A stretch of DNA of 64,000 nt from Fluviicola sp. XM-24bin1 (GCA_003149635.1 QCWI01000016.1:1-64000), one strand, 5' to 3'. Positions 37,354 through 48,713 are shown, numbered from the stretch's first letter. Notes: generated from the letters alone by a model not told the origin. Made by a program: numbers and translations.

Positions 37354-37782
37354 TTATTTTGTAGGTACAACATAATCGTTACGAGTAACGAATTTACATT
37401 TCACAGGAAGCTTCTGTGCCGCTAGTCGCATTGCTTCTTTTGCTGTTTCGTATGGTACTCCATCAGCTTCGAACATGATACGACCTGGACGCACTACAGC
37501 AACCCAGTGACTTGGCGCCCCTTTACCTTTACCCATACGTACCTCTGCTGGTTTAGCAGTTACTGGCTTGTCTGGGAAAATGCGGATCCATACTTTCCCC
37601 TCACGTTTCATGTAACGCGTAACGGCGATACGTGCTGCTTCGATCTGGCGAGAAGTAATCCATCCTGGCTCCAAAGTCTTCAATCCAAAAGATCCGAAAG
37701 CCACTGTACTTCCTCGGTGAGCAAGTCCACGGTTACGTCCCTTCTGAGCCTTTCTAAATTTGGTTCTTTTCGGTGATAACAT
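37354..37782 (-). CDS. rplP: 50S ribosomal protein L16
   Basis: A 142-residue protein near the peptidyl-transferase centre. [61 protein letters not shown] are present. It lies between rpsC and rpmC. Confidence 0.97.
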   Translation of the reverse strand: MLSPKRTKFRKAQKGRNRGLAHRGSTVAFGSFGLKTLEPGWITSRQIEAARIAVTRYMKREGKVWIRIFPDKPVTAKPAEVRMGKGKGAPSHWVAVVRPGRIMFEADGVPYETAKEAMRLAAQKLPVKCKFVTRNDYVVPTK

Positions 37783-37829
37783 TTTCTCCTAGTTTTTTCT
37801 GTTATTCCCTCCGCTAGGCGGCGAGAAAT

Positions 37830-38546
37830 TTATTTTTTAGGTCTTCTTTTGTTAACTCCACCGCGTTTTCCGCCGCCTCCTTTTCCAGAAGCTTGTCCAA
37901 CGTTTGGAGATAAATCGCGCTTACCGTACACTTCTCCTTTACAGATCCAAACCTTGATTCCAAGGCGACCGTAAGTAGTGTGTGCTTCAGCCAACGCATA
38001 ATCGATGTCTGCACGGAACGTATGTAACGGAGTACGTCCATCCTTGTACATCTCTGATCGCGCCATCTCTGCGCCATTCAAACGTCCGGAGATCTTAATC
38101 TTGATTCCTTCAGCTCCCATACGCATTGTGGAGGCAATAGCCATTTTGATTGCACGACGGAAAGAAATACGTGCTTCCAACTGACGAGCGATTCCATCAG
38201 CCACCAAACGAGCATCCAATTCTGGACGTTTTACCTCGAAGATGTTGATTTGGATCTCTTTCTTCGTCAATTTCTTCAACTCTTCTTTCAGTTTGTCAAC
38301 CTCTTGACCTCCTTTTCCGATGATCACTCCCGGACGCGCTGTGTTGATAGTAACGGTTACCAACTTCAACGTACGTTCGATAATGATTTTCGCGATACTT
38401 GCTCTAGATAAACGAGCTCGTAGGTAACGACGGATTTGATCATCTTCGATGATTTTATCACGGTAGTTGTCACCTCCGTACCAGTTAGATTCCCATCCTT
38501 GGATGAAACCTAATCTATTTCCTATTGGATTTGTCTTTTGTCCCAT
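37830..38546 (-). CDS. rpsC: 30S ribosomal protein S3
   Basis: A 238-residue protein at the mRNA entry channel. [20 protein letters not shown] at the N terminus, a KH domain with [21 protein letters not shown] (about 62-82), and the C-terminal [20 protein letters not shown] block. The tail is glycine/lysine-rich ([18 protein letters not shown]), as in many Bacteroidota. Confidence 0.97.
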   Translation of the reverse strand: MGQKTNPIGNRLGFIQGWESNWYGGDNYRDKIIEDDQIRRYLRARLSRASIAKIIIERTLKLVTVTINTARPGVIIGKGGQEVDKLKEELKKLTKKEIQINIFEVKRPELDARLVADGIARQLEARISFRRAIKMAIASTMRMGAEGIKIKISGRLNGAEMARSEMYKDGRTPLHTFRADIDYALAEAHTTYGRLGIKVWICKGEVYGKRDLSPNVGQASGKGGGGKRGGVNKRRPKK

Positions 38547-38556
38547 TTATCTAAAA

Positions 38557-38958
38557 TTATTCTGCGTCCTTACCGTCTACGACGATAGTTACGTGATTTG
38601 ATCTTTTACGAATTCTATGTGCACGTCCTTGTGGAGCTGGCTGGATACGTTTCAACATACCTGCTGATCCTACTTGGATTTCTTTCACATATAATGTTTC
38701 TTCCTCAATGTTCTTGTCTTCGTTTTTCTGCTCCCAGTTAGCGATTGCAGAACGCAACAATTTTTCAAGGCTGGTAGACGCTTCTTTAGCGTTGTGTTGT
38801 AGTATATTCAATGCTTTGTTTACCTCTTCTCCGCGTACAAGGTCTGCAACCAAGCGCATTTTACGAGGGGCAATCGGCGAATTGTTCAATTTTGCAAAAG
38901 CAATTGACTTGTTCGCTTCTTTACGAGCATCTGCTTTGATTCTTTTTCTAGCACCCAT
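38557..38958 (-). CDS. rplV: 50S ribosomal protein L22
   Basis: A 133-residue protein lining the exit tunnel. The globular part has [20 protein letters not shown] and the beta-hairpin end [20 protein letters not shown], which reaches into the tunnel and is where macrolide-resistance changes occur; it looks unaltered. 10 bases separate it from rpsC. Confidence 0.97.
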   Translation of the reverse strand: MGARKRIKADARKEANKSIAFAKLNNSPIAPRKMRLVADLVRGEEVNKALNILQHNAKEASTSLEKLLRSAIANWEQKNEDKNIEEETLYVKEIQVGSAGMLKRIQPAPQGRAHRIRKRSNHVTIVVDGKDAE

Positions 38959-38969
38959 AACTTGCTATT

Positions 38970-39245
38970 TTATCTTTTCTTATCCTTTTTCCCTGCGTGA
39001 CCACGGAAGTTACGTGTTGGAGCGAATTCCCCCAATTTGTGACCTACCATGTTCTCTGTACAGAATACAGGGATGAACTTATTACCATTGTGTACCGCGA
39101 AAGTCAATCCAACAAAATCAGGAGTAATAGTACTTGCTCGTGACCATGTTTTGATAACTTGTTTGTTACCTGACTCTTGTGCAGCTAGAACTCGTTGGTT
39201 CAATTTGTAGTGCACAAACGGTGGCTTCTTTAATGAACGACTCAT
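38970..39245 (-). CDS. rpsS: 30S ribosomal protein S19
   Basis: A 91-residue head protein. [62 protein letters not shown] are typical. It lies between rplB and rplV. Confidence 0.97.
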   Translation of the reverse strand: MSRSLKKPPFVHYKLNQRVLAAQESGNKQVIKTWSRASTITPDFVGLTFAVHNGNKFIPVFCTENMVGHKLGEFAPTRNFRGHAGKKDKKR

Positions 39246-39252
39246 ATCCTAA

Positions 39253-40077
39253 TTATTTTTTACGTCTTTCGATGATGTACTTATCTGAATACTTCTTCTT
39301 CGCACGTGTCTTGTATCCTTTAGCAGGCATACCGTTACGTGAACGAGGGTGACCTCCGGCGTTACGACCTTCACCACCACCCATTGGGTGATCGACTGGG
39401 TTCATAACAACACCACGTACTCGTGGACGGCGTCCTTGCCATCTTGTACGTCCTGCTTTACCAGAAACTGTCAAGTTGTGTTCAGAATTGGATACGGATC
39501 CGATCGTTGCCAAACAAGTCGTCAAAATCATACGAGTTTCACCCGATGGCATTTTTACGATTGCGTAGCGACCGTCTCTTGCGTTCAATTGAGCATAAGT
39601 TCCTGCTCCACGAGCAATAGAACCACCTTTACCAGGCTTCAACTCAATGTTATGAATTACAGTTCCCAAAGGAATGTCAGAAAGGAACATTGCGTTCCCT
39701 ACATTTGGTGTTGCTTTCTCACCAGACATCAAAGTATCTCCTACTTTCAATCCTTCTGGTGCAATGATGTAGCGTTTCTCACCATCTGCATAGTACAACA
39801 AAGCAATACGTGCCGTACGGTTTGGATCATATTCGATCGACTTAACCGTTGCAGGTACCCCATGCTTGTCGCGTTTGAAATCAATGACACGGTACTTTTG
39901 TTTGTGACCACCACCGATGTAGCGCATAGTCATTCGTCCGTCATTGTTACGTCCACCGCTCTTATTCTTTCCTTTCACGAGGCTCTTTTCCGGAGCCGAT
40001 TTCGTTACTTCTGAATAATCGCTGTTGACTTTGTGTCTTTGCCCTGGAGTTGTAGGCTTGAACTTTTTAAGACCCAT
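39253..40077 (-). CDS. rplB: 50S ribosomal protein L2
   Basis: A 274-residue protein required for subunit association and peptidyl transfer. The core RRNA-binding segments and the C-terminal signature [20 protein letters not shown], with the conserved histidine, are intact. [20 protein letters not shown] begins the protein. Confidence 0.98.
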   Translation of the reverse strand: MGLKKFKPTTPGQRHKVNSDYSEVTKSAPEKSLVKGKNKSGGRNNDGRMTMRYIGGGHKQKYRVIDFKRDKHGVPATVKSIEYDPNRTARIALLYYADGEKRYIIAPEGLKVGDTLMSGEKATPNVGNAMFLSDIPLGTVIHNIELKPGKGGSIARGAGTYAQLNARDGRYAIVKMPSGETRMILTTCLATIGSVSNSEHNLTVSGKAGRTRWQGRRPRVRGVVMNPVDHPMGGGEGRNAGGHPRSRNGMPAKGYKTRAKKKYSDKYIIERRKK

Positions 40078-40090
40078 TTTTTAAATCAAC

Positions 40091-40384
40091 TTAAAAGTTA
40101 AACAAATCAATCGTCTCTCCATCTGCAACTGTTACGATCGCTTTTTTCCAGCGACGGCTTGGTTGCTCAACGATACCTCTATTCGTGTATTTTGTAGAGG
40201 GTTTTCCACCGCCATAATTCATGGTACGTACGTCAGTTACCTGAACTCCGTACATGTTCTCGACGGCATTCTTTATCTCAATCTTGTTCGCAGAAGGTGC
40301 TACTTCGAAAGTGAAACGGTTTTCCATTTCGCTCTGCATTGTAGCTTTCTCTGTGATGATTGGCTTTTTAATAATTGTCTTCAT
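40091..40384 (-). CDS. rplW: 50S ribosomal protein L23
   Basis: A 97-residue exit-site protein. IIKKPIITEKATMQSEMENR, FTFEVAPSANKIEIKNAVEN and the segment GVQVTDVRTMNYGGG are typical. Together with L29 it forms the docking site for targeting factors. Confidence 0.96.
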   Translation of the reverse strand: MKTIIKKPIITEKATMQSEMENRFTFEVAPSANKIEIKNAVENMYGVQVTDVRTMNYGGGKPSTKYTNRGIVEQPSRRWKKAIVTVADGETIDLFNF

Positions 40385-40390
40385 TCCGAA

Positions 40391-41017
40391 TTAGTTTAGA
40401 ATCTTTTCAATTGCTTCAACTGAAGAGGCATCCATAACTACTTTGTTAGCATTCAATACATCGAATGTGTTAACAGAATCAGCAGTTACGACTTTTACCT
40501 TCTTAAGGTTACGTGATGACAAGTAAACGTTGTCATTTTTTTCACCGATGATGAAAAGAACCTTTTCGTTGTCCAATTTCAAGTTATTCAACAATGCTTT
40601 GAAATCAGCTGTTTTGATCCCGTCGAATTTCAAATCCTCGATGATCATGATTCCATCTGCTTTTGCTTTGTGAGAGAACGCTGACTTACGAGCCAAACGC
40701 TTTGTTTTCACATTTACTTTGAAGCTGTAGTTACGCGGACGTGGCCCGAAAATACGACCTCCACCTACACGTGTACCAGACTTGATTGAACCCGCACGAG
40801 CTCCACCAGTTCCTTTTTGCTTCTTGATCTTTTTAGTAGATCCTGTGATCTCTCCTCTTTCCTTCGCTTTGTGTGTTCCTTGGCGACGGTTAGCAAGATG
40901 TTGTTTAACGTCAAGATAAATTGCGTGATCGTTCGGCTCGATTCCGAAAACATCTTTTGACAAGCTCACTTCCTTAGAAGTAGCAGCTCCTTTTGCGCTT
41001 GTTACTTTTAATTTCAT
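40391..41017 (-). CDS. rplD: 50S ribosomal protein L4
   Basis: A 208-residue protein with an extended tunnel loop (GTHKAKERGEITGSTKKI, GTGGARAGSIKSGTRVGGG) and a C-terminal Rossmann-like domain (LIIGEKNDNVYLSSRNL-type segment). Its start codon overlaps the rplC stop codon by one base. In E. coli L4 represses the S10 operon; no equivalent leader was recognised here. Confidence 0.97.
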   Translation of the reverse strand: MKLKVTSAKGAATSKEVSLSKDVFGIEPNDHAIYLDVKQHLANRRQGTHKAKERGEITGSTKKIKKQKGTGGARAGSIKSGTRVGGGRIFGPRPRNYSFKVNVKTKRLARKSAFSHKAKADGIMIIEDLKFDGIKTADFKALLNNLKLDNEKVLFIIGEKNDNVYLSSRNLKKVKVVTADSVNTFDVLNANKVVMDASSVEAIEKILN

Positions 41018-41634
41018 TACTTCTCAATTGTTACGGTTGAACCTTTAGGTCCTGGAACAGACCCTTTTACTAAAATCAAGTTTTTCTCAGCCATCACCTT
41101 CAAGACCTGTAGGTTTTCGATCTTAACGCGAGCGTTACCCATTTGACCTGCCATTCTCATTCCTTTGAATACACGTGCTGGGTAAGATGCTGCACCGATC
41201 GATCCTGGTGCTCTCATTCGGTTGTGCTGTCCGTGAGTTGCTTGTCCAACACCACCAAAATTGTGACGTTTTACAACCCCTTGGAAACCTTTACCTTTTG
41301 ACGTTCCAACTACTGAAACGAATTCTCCTTCTTCGAAAATGTCTACACCTACTGTGTCTCCGAGATTCAATTCTGCATCGAATCCATCGAACTCAGCAAG
41401 GTTGGCCTTTGGAGTGGTTTTAGCTTTTTTAAAGTGACCTTTCATTGCGTTCGGAGTGTTTTTTTCTTTACGCTCTCCGAATCCCAATTGAATAGCCTCG
41501 TAACCATCTCTGTCTTGTGTCTTGATCTGCGTCACAACACAAGGACCAGCCTCTATCACTGTGCATGGCATTGCTTTACCCTCGGCACTGTAAATGCTAG
41601 TCATTCCGATTTTTCTACCAATTATTCCTGGCAT
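41017..41634 (-). CDS. rplC: 50S ribosomal protein L3
   Basis: A 205-residue protein reaching the peptidyl-transferase centre. [40 protein letters not shown], and the central extension [20 protein letters not shown] / [17 protein letters not shown] are present. It follows rpsJ by 36 bases. Confidence 0.97.
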   Translation of the reverse strand: MPGIIGRKIGMTSIYSAEGKAMPCTVIEAGPCVVTQIKTQDRDGYEAIQLGFGERKEKNTPNAMKGHFKKAKTTPKANLAEFDGFDAELNLGDTVGVDIFEEGEFVSVVGTSKGKGFQGVVKRHNFGGVGQATHGQHNRMRAPGSIGAASYPARVFKGMRMAGQMGNARVKIENLQVLKVMAEKNLILVKGSVPGPKGSTVTIEK

Positions 41635-41670
41635 ACTTTAACTATTAATTATTAAACCTTGTTTACTTCC

Positions 41671-41976
41671 TTATACTTTAATCTCAACGTCAACTCCGCT
41701 TGGCAATTCCAAACGCATCAACGCGTCAACTGTTTTTGATGATGAAGAGTAGATATCCATCAAACGCTTGTACGCACACAATTCGAATTGCTCACGCGCT
41801 TTTTTGTTTACGTGTGGCGACTTCAATACTGTGTAAATACGTTTGTGAGTTGGAAGTGGAATAGGACCACTAACTACTGCTCCAGTCGACTTTACAGTTT
41901 TTACGATTTTCTCAGCTGACTTGTCAACCAAGTTGTGATCGTAAGACTTAAGTTTTATTCTAATTTTTTGACTCAT
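41671..41976 (-). CDS. rpsJ: 30S ribosomal protein S10 (NusE)
   Basis: A 101-residue head protein that also acts with NusB/NusG in antitermination. [40 protein letters not shown], and [13 protein letters not shown] are typical. It directly follows fusA (11 bases), with no tuf between, so the str and S10 operons are joined. Confidence 0.97.
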   Translation of the reverse strand: MSQKIRIKLKSYDHNLVDKSAEKIVKTVKSTGAVVSGPIPLPTHKRIYTVLKSPHVNKKAREQFELCAYKRLMDIYSSSSKTVDALMRLELPSGVDVEIKV

Positions 41977-41987
41977 CTTTTTTACAA

Positions 41988-44090
41988 TTAAGCTGTTACA
42001 CCTTTAACTTTTGCGATCACTTCTTCAGCAACGTTTTTCGGAGCTGCATCATAGTGCGAGAACTCCATTGTTGAAGTTGCACGACCTGAAGTAATTGTAC
42101 GTAATTGCGTTACGTATCCGAACATTTCTGAAAGTGGCACATCAGCCTTAACTACTTTGGAACCTGCCTTGTCATCCATACCTCTCATGACACCACGACG
42201 ACGGTTCAAATCCGCTACCACGTCTCCCATGTTTTCCTCTGGAGTAATTACGTCCAATTTCATCATTGGCTCCAAAAGAACTGGGTTACATTTAGGCAAT
42301 GCCGAACGGAAAGCCATTTTTGCTGCCAATTCGAAAGACAACTGATCTGAATCCACCGGGTGGAAAGATCCATCAACCAATTCTACTTTCATCGCATCGA
42401 TAGGGAATCCTGCCAATACACCAGTAGCCATTGCTTCTTTGAATCCTTTCTCTACAGATGGAACAAATTCCTTAGGAACGTTACCACCTTTGATAGCGTT
42501 TACGAATTCCAATCCTACTTTCTCTTGATCTTCTTGTGGAGAAATTTTCACAACGATGTCCGCGAATTTACCACGTCCACCTGACTGCTTCTTGTATACT
42601 TCACGGTGATCGATAGGAGTAGTGATGTTCTCACGGTAAGCTACCTGTGGAGCACCCTGGTTTACTTCTACCTTAAACTCACGCTTCAAACGGTCGATCA
42701 AGATATCCAAGTGCAACTCTCCCATTCCTGAGATTACTGTCTGACCTGATTCTTCATCTGTTTTTACCTGGAATGTTGGATCCTCTTCAGCCAATTTTGC
42801 CAAACCAGTTCCCAATTTATCCATATCCGCTTTCGTCTTAGGCTCAATCGCTACCCCGATTACTGGATCTGGGAAATCCATTGATTCTAGAACGATTGGT
42901 GCGTTTTCAGCACATAGCGTATCTCCAGTTTTGATGTCTTTAAATCCAACCAAAGCTGCGATATCTCCAGCACCTAGCTCATCAATTTGATTCTGCTTGT
43001 TCGCGTGCATTTGGAAGATACGTGAGATACGCTCTTTCTTACCTGTACGCGAGTTGATAACGTAAGATCCTGCTGGAAGAACTCCTGAGTACGCACGTGT
43101 AAAACACAAACGTCCTACGAATGGATCGGTAGCAATTTTAAATGCCAATGCTGCGAATGGCTCATCGAATGCTGGCTTACGAGAAGCTGGCTCATCTGTC
43201 TTAGGGTTAGTCCCTTCGATCGCTTCGATGTCCAATGGTGAAGGAAGAATCTCCATTACCATATCCAACATTGCCTGAACTCCTTTGTTCTTAAATGCAG
43301 ATCCACACATCATTGGTACTACCTTACCAGCGATTGTTGCTTCACGCAATGCATCTAGGATTTCACGCTCTGTCAAAGATTCTGGATCTTCGAAGTACTT
43401 CTCCATCAAGTTATCGTCGAATTCAGCAACTGCTTCCAAAAGCTCTTCACGCAATTGCGTTGCTTCGTCCAAGATATCCGCTGGGATTTCGATTTCTTCG
43501 AAAGTCATTCCCATATCTTCTTCGTTCCAAACGATACCTTTGAAGTTGATCAAATCAACCACACCTTTGAAATCGTCTTCAGCACCAATGTTGATTTGAA
43601 GTGGCAACGCGTGGCTTCCCAACATTTCTTTCACCTGAGCACATACGTTCAAGAAGTCAGCTCCTTGACGGTCCATTTTGTTTACGAACCCGATACGTGG
43701 AACGTTGTAGTTGTTTGCCAAACGCCAGTTAGTTTCTGACTGAGGCTCTACACCGTCTACTGCGGAGAACAAGAAAACCAATCCATCCAATACGCGGAGA
43801 GATCGGTTTACCTCTACTGTAAAGTCAACGTGACCCGGAGTATCAATAATGTTCATGTGGTAATCCTGACCACGGTAGTTCCAGTTCAATGTAGTTGCAG
43901 CAGAAGTAATCGTGATCCCACGCTCTTGCTCTTGCTCCATCCAGTCCATTGTTGCACCACCGTCGTGTACCTCACCAATCTTATGGTTGATACCTCCGTA
44001 GTAAAGGATACGCTCAGTCGTAGTTGTTTTACCAGCATCAATGTGTGCTGCAATACCAATGTTTCTTGTGAATTTAAGATCTCTTGCCAT
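41988..44090 (-). CDS. fusA: translation elongation factor G
   Basis: A 700-residue translocation GTPase. G1 [12 protein letters not shown] (residues 15-26), the switch I/II region [10 protein letters not shown] and DTPGHVDF, and G4 NKMDRQGA are visible, followed by domains II-V (e.g. [31 protein letters not shown]). Its start is 3 bases from the rpsG stop codon. Confidence 0.98.
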   Translation of the reverse strand: MARDLKFTRNIGIAAHIDAGKTTTTERILYYGGINHKIGEVHDGGATMDWMEQEQERGITITSAATTLNWNYRGQDYHMNIIDTPGHVDFTVEVNRSLRVLDGLVFLFSAVDGVEPQSETNWRLANNYNVPRIGFVNKMDRQGADFLNVCAQVKEMLGSHALPLQINIGAEDDFKGVVDLINFKGIVWNEEDMGMTFEEIEIPADILDEATQLREELLEAVAEFDDNLMEKYFEDPESLTEREILDALREATIAGKVVPMMCGSAFKNKGVQAMLDMVMEILPSPLDIEAIEGTNPKTDEPASRKPAFDEPFAALAFKIATDPFVGRLCFTRAYSGVLPAGSYVINSRTGKKERISRIFQMHANKQNQIDELGAGDIAALVGFKDIKTGDTLCAENAPIVLESMDFPDPVIGVAIEPKTKADMDKLGTGLAKLAEEDPTFQVKTDEESGQTVISGMGELHLDILIDRLKREFKVEVNQGAPQVAYRENITTPIDHREVYKKQSGGRGKFADIVVKISPQEDQEKVGLEFVNAIKGGNVPKEFVPSVEKGFKEAMATGVLAGFPIDAMKVELVDGSFHPVDSDQLSFELAAKMAFRSALPKCNPVLLEPMMKLDVITPEENMGDVVADLNRRRGVMRGMDDKAGSKVVKADVPLSEMFGYVTQLRTITSGRATSTMEFSHYDAAPKNVAEEVIAKVKGVTA

Positions 44091-44093
44091 GTC

Positions 44094-44564
44094 TTAGAAT
44101 CTGAAATGTGAGAATGCTTTGTTCGCTTCAGCCATACGAAGCGTATCTTCTTTTTTCTTGTATGCTGCACCTTCTTCTTTCGATGCTGCGATGATCTCTG
44201 CTGCCAATTTCTGAGCCATAGTCTTCTCGTTACGCTTGCGTGCATACCCGATCAACCATTTCATACCCAAAGAGTGCTTACGAGACTCACGCACTGGAGT
44301 TGGAATCTGGAACGTTGCCCCTCCAACACGGCGGCTACGTACCTCAACAGATGGATTTACATTTTCCAATGCTTTTTTCCAAGTTTCCAATCCTGTTGCG
44401 TCTTCTACTTTGCTATCTACGATATCAATTGCTTCGTAGAAAATTTTGAATGCCAAGTTCTTCTTTCCTGAAAACATCAAGTTGTTAACGAACTTCGTTA
44501 CTTGCGTATCGTTGAATTTTGGATCCGGAAGGATGGCTATTTTTTTCGCTTTTCTTCTTCTCAT
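44094..44564 (-). CDS. rpsG: 30S ribosomal protein S7
   Basis: A 156-residue head-assembly protein. [60 protein letters not shown], and SHFRF at the end are typical. It lies between rpsL and fusA. Confidence 0.97.
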   Translation of the reverse strand: MRRRKAKKIAILPDPKFNDTQVTKFVNNLMFSGKKNLAFKIFYEAIDIVDSKVEDATGLETWKKALENVNPSVEVRSRRVGGATFQIPTPVRESRKHSLGMKWLIGYARKRNEKTMAQKLAAEIIAASKEEGAAYKKKEDTLRMAEANKAFSHFRF

Positions 44565-44582
44565 CGTTCAATGCTTAAAAGG

Positions 44583-44957
44583 TTATTTCTTAGGACGTTT
44601 CGCTCCGTACTTCGAACGGCGCTGAGTACGACCTTCCACTCCTGCAGTATCTTCCGCACCGCGAACGATGTGGTAACGTACCCCTGGTAGATCTTTCACA
44701 CGACCTCCACGTACTAATACTAATGAGTGCTCTTGTAGGTTGTGACCTTCACCTCCGATGTAAGCATTTACTTCATTCCCGTTAGTCAATCTGACACGGG
44801 CTACTTTTCGCATAGCCGAATTCGGCTTCTTAGGTGTAGTGGTGTACACACGCACACATACTCCTTTACGCTGTGGGCATGAATCCAAAGCCGCAGACTT
44901 TGACTTCTTAACCACTTGCTTTCTCCCTTTGCGAACTAATTGTTGGATAGTTGGCAT
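44583..44957 (-). CDS. rpsL: 30S ribosomal protein S12
   Basis: A 124-residue decoding-centre protein and first gene of the long cluster. [19 protein letters not shown] and [19 protein letters not shown] carry the lysines whose substitution gives streptomycin resistance; both are wild-type. Its promoter is at 45016-45046. Confidence 0.98.
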   Translation of the reverse strand: MPTIQQLVRKGRKQVVKKSKSAALDSCPQRKGVCVRVYTTTPKKPNSAMRKVARVRLTNGNEVNAYIGGEGHNLQEHSLVLVRGGRVKDLPGVRYHIVRGAEDTAGVEGRTQRRSKYGAKRPKK

Positions 44958-45015
44958 AAAAAATACTGTTAACTTTAATTAATATAAAATCAGCCCAAAA
45001 CACACTTTTGGGGGT

Positions 45016-45046
45016 GCAAAGATAGAAGGATAATTTTATAAATCAA
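45016..45046 (-). promoter_or_regulatory. promoter of the str-S10-spc-alpha cluster
   Basis: Minus-strand TATCTTTGC (45016-45024) with TTG (45044-45046) at 19-bp spacing, an ideal Bacteroidota promoter. The early transcribed sequence ACCCCCAAAA resembles that of the duplicated promoters at the left edge (TCCCAAATCG). The leader to rpsL is about 55 bases. Confidence 0.8.
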
Positions 45047-45257
45047 GGGGTCTCGCAAAAAAAGACGTGTTTTTTCACATTGGCATGTTTACATCTTCTT
45101 GCGAGCAAAAATCTGAAAATCCTGATTTGAGAAATCCGAAAAATTTTCCGGTGCGATTTTCATCTACTCAAATATAAAAATTGGATGGAGGGATAGCGAA
45201 CAGGTTGCTTTGAAGTTTTCAACAGTTTATTAACGAAATGTGAGGAAGCGCTCGGTT

Positions 45258-45412
45258 GGTAAAAGGCTGAAAGCTGAAAGCGGTAGGAGACGACAAAGGA
45301 CACTGAGGCCCTCGAAGTGGACTTCTTGACTTTTTGACTTCTTAATGATTCCATTAATTGAATTGATTAGATCGAACCCAATCCTTCAACCTTTAGCTTT
45401 CAGCCTTCTACC
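45258..45412. repeat. inverted-repeat-bounded intergenic element
   Basis: GGTAAAAGGCTGAAAGCTGA (45258-45277) is complementary, with few mismatches, to the segment 45390-45412 (ends AGCCTTCTACC). The interior holds hairpin-repeat copy 3 (45301-45319) and a run of TTGACTT-type words (45324-45345). It fills most of the 458-base gap between rpsL and the glycosyltransferase gene; 45047-45257 shows nothing else recognisable. Confidence 0.45.
45301..45319 (-). repeat. dispersed intergenic hairpin repeat, copy 3
   Basis: Minus-strand CACT-TC-GAG-GGC-CTC-AGTG: same stems and bulge as the other copies, with a different three-base loop (GGC). Confidence 0.65.
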
Positions 45413-45415
45413 AGA

Positions 45416-46879
45416 TCACTTCCACCTCTCCGGGCGATTGCCTTCTCTTACCACATGCACTTCAAACCCAACCGACTCCAACGAATCCATCAAGCTTGGA
45501 TCAGGCATTCCTATATATGCGGTCGCTTCGGTGTGATACATATATTCTATAGGTGTATCTGTATTGAAGATGACGACTTTATCATTCTCGCCGTTCTTTT
45601 CAGCGAAGTTGTGAATGTCCGTTTGCCATTGTGGTACTGTCGGAAATCCGCCAAAGGGTTTTAATCGCTCCAGACTGTAGCGAAGCGGTAAAGCAAAGAG
45701 GAGAATTAGAACAGCATATCGAAGCCATTTCCATTTTATATTCACCTCACCTTTTAATAAAGCATCAATAAATAATGCCGCAGTTATAAATAAAGCCGCC
45801 GAACAGAAAAGCACATACCCTTGCAACTTAGTAGCCGAGAATGAAAAGAATAGAAATGGAATGACAATCCAAGCGAGCAAGGCCCAATAACGCCCATCGA
45901 TTCTTTTTCTAACAGCCTTAACAATTAACCATATAAAAGGCACGTAGATCAATTCGCCGTAGGATACCCGCATGATATCTGCGTAGTAATAGAAAGGTTT
46001 TCCAGTATTCTCTAAATCCTGTTGGAGATGCATGACATTGTACTTGCTTTCCCATGCTGCTTCTAACGGGAAACTCGAATAGATATATAATTGCCACGGA
46101 AGGGCAACAGCTACTATGACTACGACAAGGGCAACACCGTGAAAGAAGAATTGCTTAAACTTCCTTTTATAATGCAGCACCAATGCTAGCCAAATCGGCA
46201 GGACGATCAACGCAGGGAGCCACTTACAGAGAATTGCCATTCCAACAAATAAACCGCATAGCAAATTCCACCAGAATTTACGAGTTTGCGCAAAATACAC
46301 CGCGCAGAGCACTGCAAGGGTTACAAAGAACATGAAGAATACGTCGACATGATCGGTTGCCATGCGCGCCCCAACCAATTCAAGGATCAATCCATTAATA
46401 GAAAAGAAGAAGGCCGCGAACAATCCCACTCTTGGATTGAACAATCGTTTTCCTATTAGGTACGTGAAATAAGTCCCGGCTGCTGCCATTAAAACTGAAG
46501 GGAGTCGTACAGCAAGAACCTTTGCTCCGATCAATTTGATACTCAAGGCCAATCCCCACAAGGTAACCGGCTGCTTGTGCACCCAAATGTGATTTCCAGC
46601 CCATTGTTTGTAATCGTACGACAAAAGTGGATTTTCATACAACGTGGGAAGGAGCGGATGTTTCGTCAAGTTTTTTGCTACCAATGCATGATAACGCTCG
46701 TCCCATGGTTGCAAATGAGGTGTCGCAGCAATAAACAATCCTAACCCTAAGCTTATGAGAACCAGTAAGAATGCAGCAAGGTTGTATCGCTCCTTTTTAT
46801 AGTAAATCCACGACAGCCAAATGAGACTTGCCAAAACAAGCAGCAGTAAAATACCCGTGAAGACGTTTTCCAAGCTCAT
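45416..46879 (-). CDS. ArnT/PMT-like glycosyltransferase family 39 membrane protein
   Basis: A 487-residue GT-C glycosyltransferase with ~11-12 membrane helices. ATG at 46879 is chosen; the frame extends to a TTG at 46903. The first periplasmic loop holds PHLQPWDERYHALVAKNL with the DE pair expected to be catalytic in this family, and ARMATDHVDVFFMFF and LCKWLPALIVLPIW are typical of later loops. It would transfer a sugar from a polyprenyl-phosphate donor to a protein or lipid on the periplasmic side; the acceptor is unknown. It is divergent from the membrane protein at 46944. Confidence 0.8.
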   Translation of the reverse strand: MSLENVFTGILLLLVLASLIWLSWIYYKKERYNLAAFLLVLISLGLGLFIAATPHLQPWDERYHALVAKNLTKHPLLPTLYENPLLSYDYKQWAGNHIWVHKQPVTLWGLALSIKLIGAKVLAVRLPSVLMAAAGTYFTYLIGKRLFNPRVGLFAAFFFSINGLILELVGARMATDHVDVFFMFFVTLAVLCAVYFAQTRKFWWNLLCGLFVGMAILCKWLPALIVLPIWLALVLHYKRKFKQFFFHGVALVVVIVAVALPWQLYIYSSFPLEAAWESKYNVMHLQQDLENTGKPFYYYADIMRVSYGELIYVPFIWLIVKAVRKRIDGRYWALLAWIVIPFLFFSFSATKLQGYVLFCSAALFITAALFIDALLKGEVNIKWKWLRYAVLILLFALPLRYSLERLKPFGGFPTVPQWQTDIHNFAEKNGENDKVVIFNTDTPIEYMYHTEATAYIGMPDPSLMDSLESVGFEVHVVREGNRPERWK

Positions 46880-46931
46880 AAGGGGCGGTTTAGATCCATT
46901 CAACCATCCACAAATAACGTAAAAAGAAAAT

Positions 46932-46939
46932 TATCTTTG
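46932..46939 (+). promoter_or_regulatory. -7 box adjacent to the start codon of the 589-residue membrane protein
   Basis: TATCTTTG ends 4 bases before the ATG at 46944, so transcription would begin at or next to the start codon. No TTG at the usual distance. It supports the start choice. Confidence 0.4.
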
Positions 46940-46943
46940 AAGC

Positions 46944-48713
46944 ATGTCCTGGCACAGAACTCTTTCTGGTAAAATCGTCATTCTTCTATCATTGGTATTC
47001 GCATTTACCACGATTGATAAGATCTCTGATGTCGTTTCTGGAGAAAAAACCTGCGTTTGTGCTTACGATGGCTATGGTTACTATGCGTATCTGCCACGCA
47101 TCTATGAAAAAGGCGATTTAGAATTTGATCAGGAATGGATGCAACGACGCCAAGATCAATATTGCAATGGGGCGTACGCCTATCAATTGCAGAAACAAGA
47201 TCTAAAAGGTGAGATTAACATCTACCACATGGGACTGTCGTTCGTAATGCTTCCGTCTTACGCCATTTCAGACGTAGCTGCTCGAATAGGCGGCTATCCC
47301 ACTGATGGTTTTTCAACTCCGTATCATGTCGGTTATCAATTGAATGCGCTGTTGTTCATTTTTCTAGGACTGCTCTACCTTAGGAAGCTCCTTAGCTTTT
47401 TTGCCAATGAAACTGCGACGATCATCACCTTGATTTTTATCGCACTGGGAGCTAACACCTACTTTATTTTCAATTACCAGTACGACCTCCCTCATCTCTA
47501 CTTGTTTGTTATCAACGCAGCATCGCTGTATCACTTGATGCGATATATCAAAGAGAAACGGATGCGGTCTTTTTGGTTTTCGGCGCTATTATTTGGGTTG
47601 GCCGTTTGTATTCGTCCGACGCAATTGATCTTCGGGATCATTCCGTTCATTCTCTTATTGAAAGAATTTGGAAAAACGAAGGAGTTTGTTCGACATATGC
47701 TCATCCTTGGTGGGGCCGTCTTGATTTGTAACCTTCCGCAATTACTTTATTGGAAATTGGTTGGAGGCGAATGGGTCATTTTGAATCTGCATACCGAAGA
47801 CATCGTTCTCAGCGATCCGAATCTATATGAGTTCTTATTCTCGTATCGAAAAGGATGGCTGTTGTATTCTCCCCTTTTCTTGCTCTTGCCAATTGGTTTC
47901 TGGCTGATGTACAAGCAAAATCGAACACTTTTTTGGGCCGTCGCCTCTTTCTCCGTTCTATACATATATGTAATGAGTGCTTGGGAATGCTGGTGGTACG
48001 CTAGTTCTTTCGGTCAGCGCGTTATGGTCGACATCTACCCGATTCTTGCCATTCCTCTTTTGTTTCTGGTCAAAAGTCTTCGAACTCGAATTGTCCAAAT
48101 TGGAATTGGAACAATCGCAGTCTTATGTTTGGCACTGAATCAATTTCAAAGCGAACAAATGCGATTAGGAATTCTTGACGGTTCCCGAATGACGAAAGAA
48201 CATTATTGGTTCACCTTTGGCAGATTGAATCCGGATGAGATCCATCATCGTTACTTAATGATTGACCGAGGCAACATTAACTGGCCGGAACATCTTTCTA
48301 AGCATAAAAATTTGCCCTTCGAAATCAAGGAACGAAATGTGTATGCAAGCGATGTTTTAATCTCCGTCCCAGCGAATGAAACAGCTACTATAGGAAAAGC
48401 GCACTTGTATAAGACATTTGAAACGGATGAAACCCGAGTAGAGGTTCCTTTGCAATTTACCACTACCGATTCAACACAGAGCGCCGTACTTCGAATGGAA
48501 TGTGTAAGCAAGTACAATTGCTACAGTTGGGACAATATTGAATTGTCATTCGGACGACGTCAAGGAATTGATCATTACGATACGCTTCGTTTCAACCTAC
48601 CCGATTTCCGACATGATGCTGACTCTATGCAGATTTACATTATGAACATGGGTAATGCGCAGGTGGAATTAAAATCTTTTGAAATCAACGCGACCAGTTT
48701 GATTCGAAAGTAA
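46944..48713 (+). CDS. multi-pass membrane protein, GT-C-like, unknown function
   Basis: A 589-residue protein with ~10-11 membrane helices in residues 10-400 and a soluble periplasmic beta-rich C-terminal domain (about 420-589). The first loop carries CVCAYDGYGYYAYLPRIYEKGDL, in the position where GT-C enzymes carry their acidic catalytic residues, and ICIRPTQLIFGIIPF-like segments recur in such proteins, but no specific family was identified. Its gene diverges from a GT39 gene, suggesting related roles in cell-envelope glycosylation; that is inference. Confidence 0.6.
   Translation: MSWHRTLSGKIVILLSLVFAFTTIDKISDVVSGEKTCVCAYDGYGYYAYLPRIYEKGDLEFDQEWMQRRQDQYCNGAYAYQLQKQDLKGEINIYHMGLSFVMLPSYAISDVAARIGGYPTDGFSTPYHVGYQLNALLFIFLGLLYLRKLLSFFANETATIITLIFIALGANTYFIFNYQYDLPHLYLFVINAASLYHLMRYIKEKRMRSFWFSALLFGLAVCIRPTQLIFGIIPFILLLKEFGKTKEFVRHMLILGGAVLICNLPQLLYWKLVGGEWVILNLHTEDIVLSDPNLYEFLFSYRKGWLLYSPLFLLLPIGFWLMYKQNRTLFWAVASFSVLYIYVMSAWECWWYASSFGQRVMVDIYPILAIPLLFLVKSLRTRIVQIGIGTIAVLCLALNQFQSEQMRLGILDGSRMTKEHYWFTFGRLNPDEIHHRYLMIDRGNINWPEHLSKHKNLPFEIKERNVYASDVLISVPANETATIGKAHLYKTFETDETRVEVPLQFTTTDSTQSAVLRMECVSKYNCYSWDNIELSFGRRQGIDHYDTLRFNLPDFRHDADSMQIYIMNMGNAQVELKSFEINATSLIRK

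Noticed and set aside
43285-43599. 104-codon plus-strand frame opposite fusA
   Set aside because: It is a shadow of the strongly conserved fusA coding sequence; no start signal or similarity.
44583-44957. Streptomycin-resistance substitutions in rpsL
   Set aside because: The PKKPNSA and [13 protein letters not shown] segments carry the wild-type lysines.
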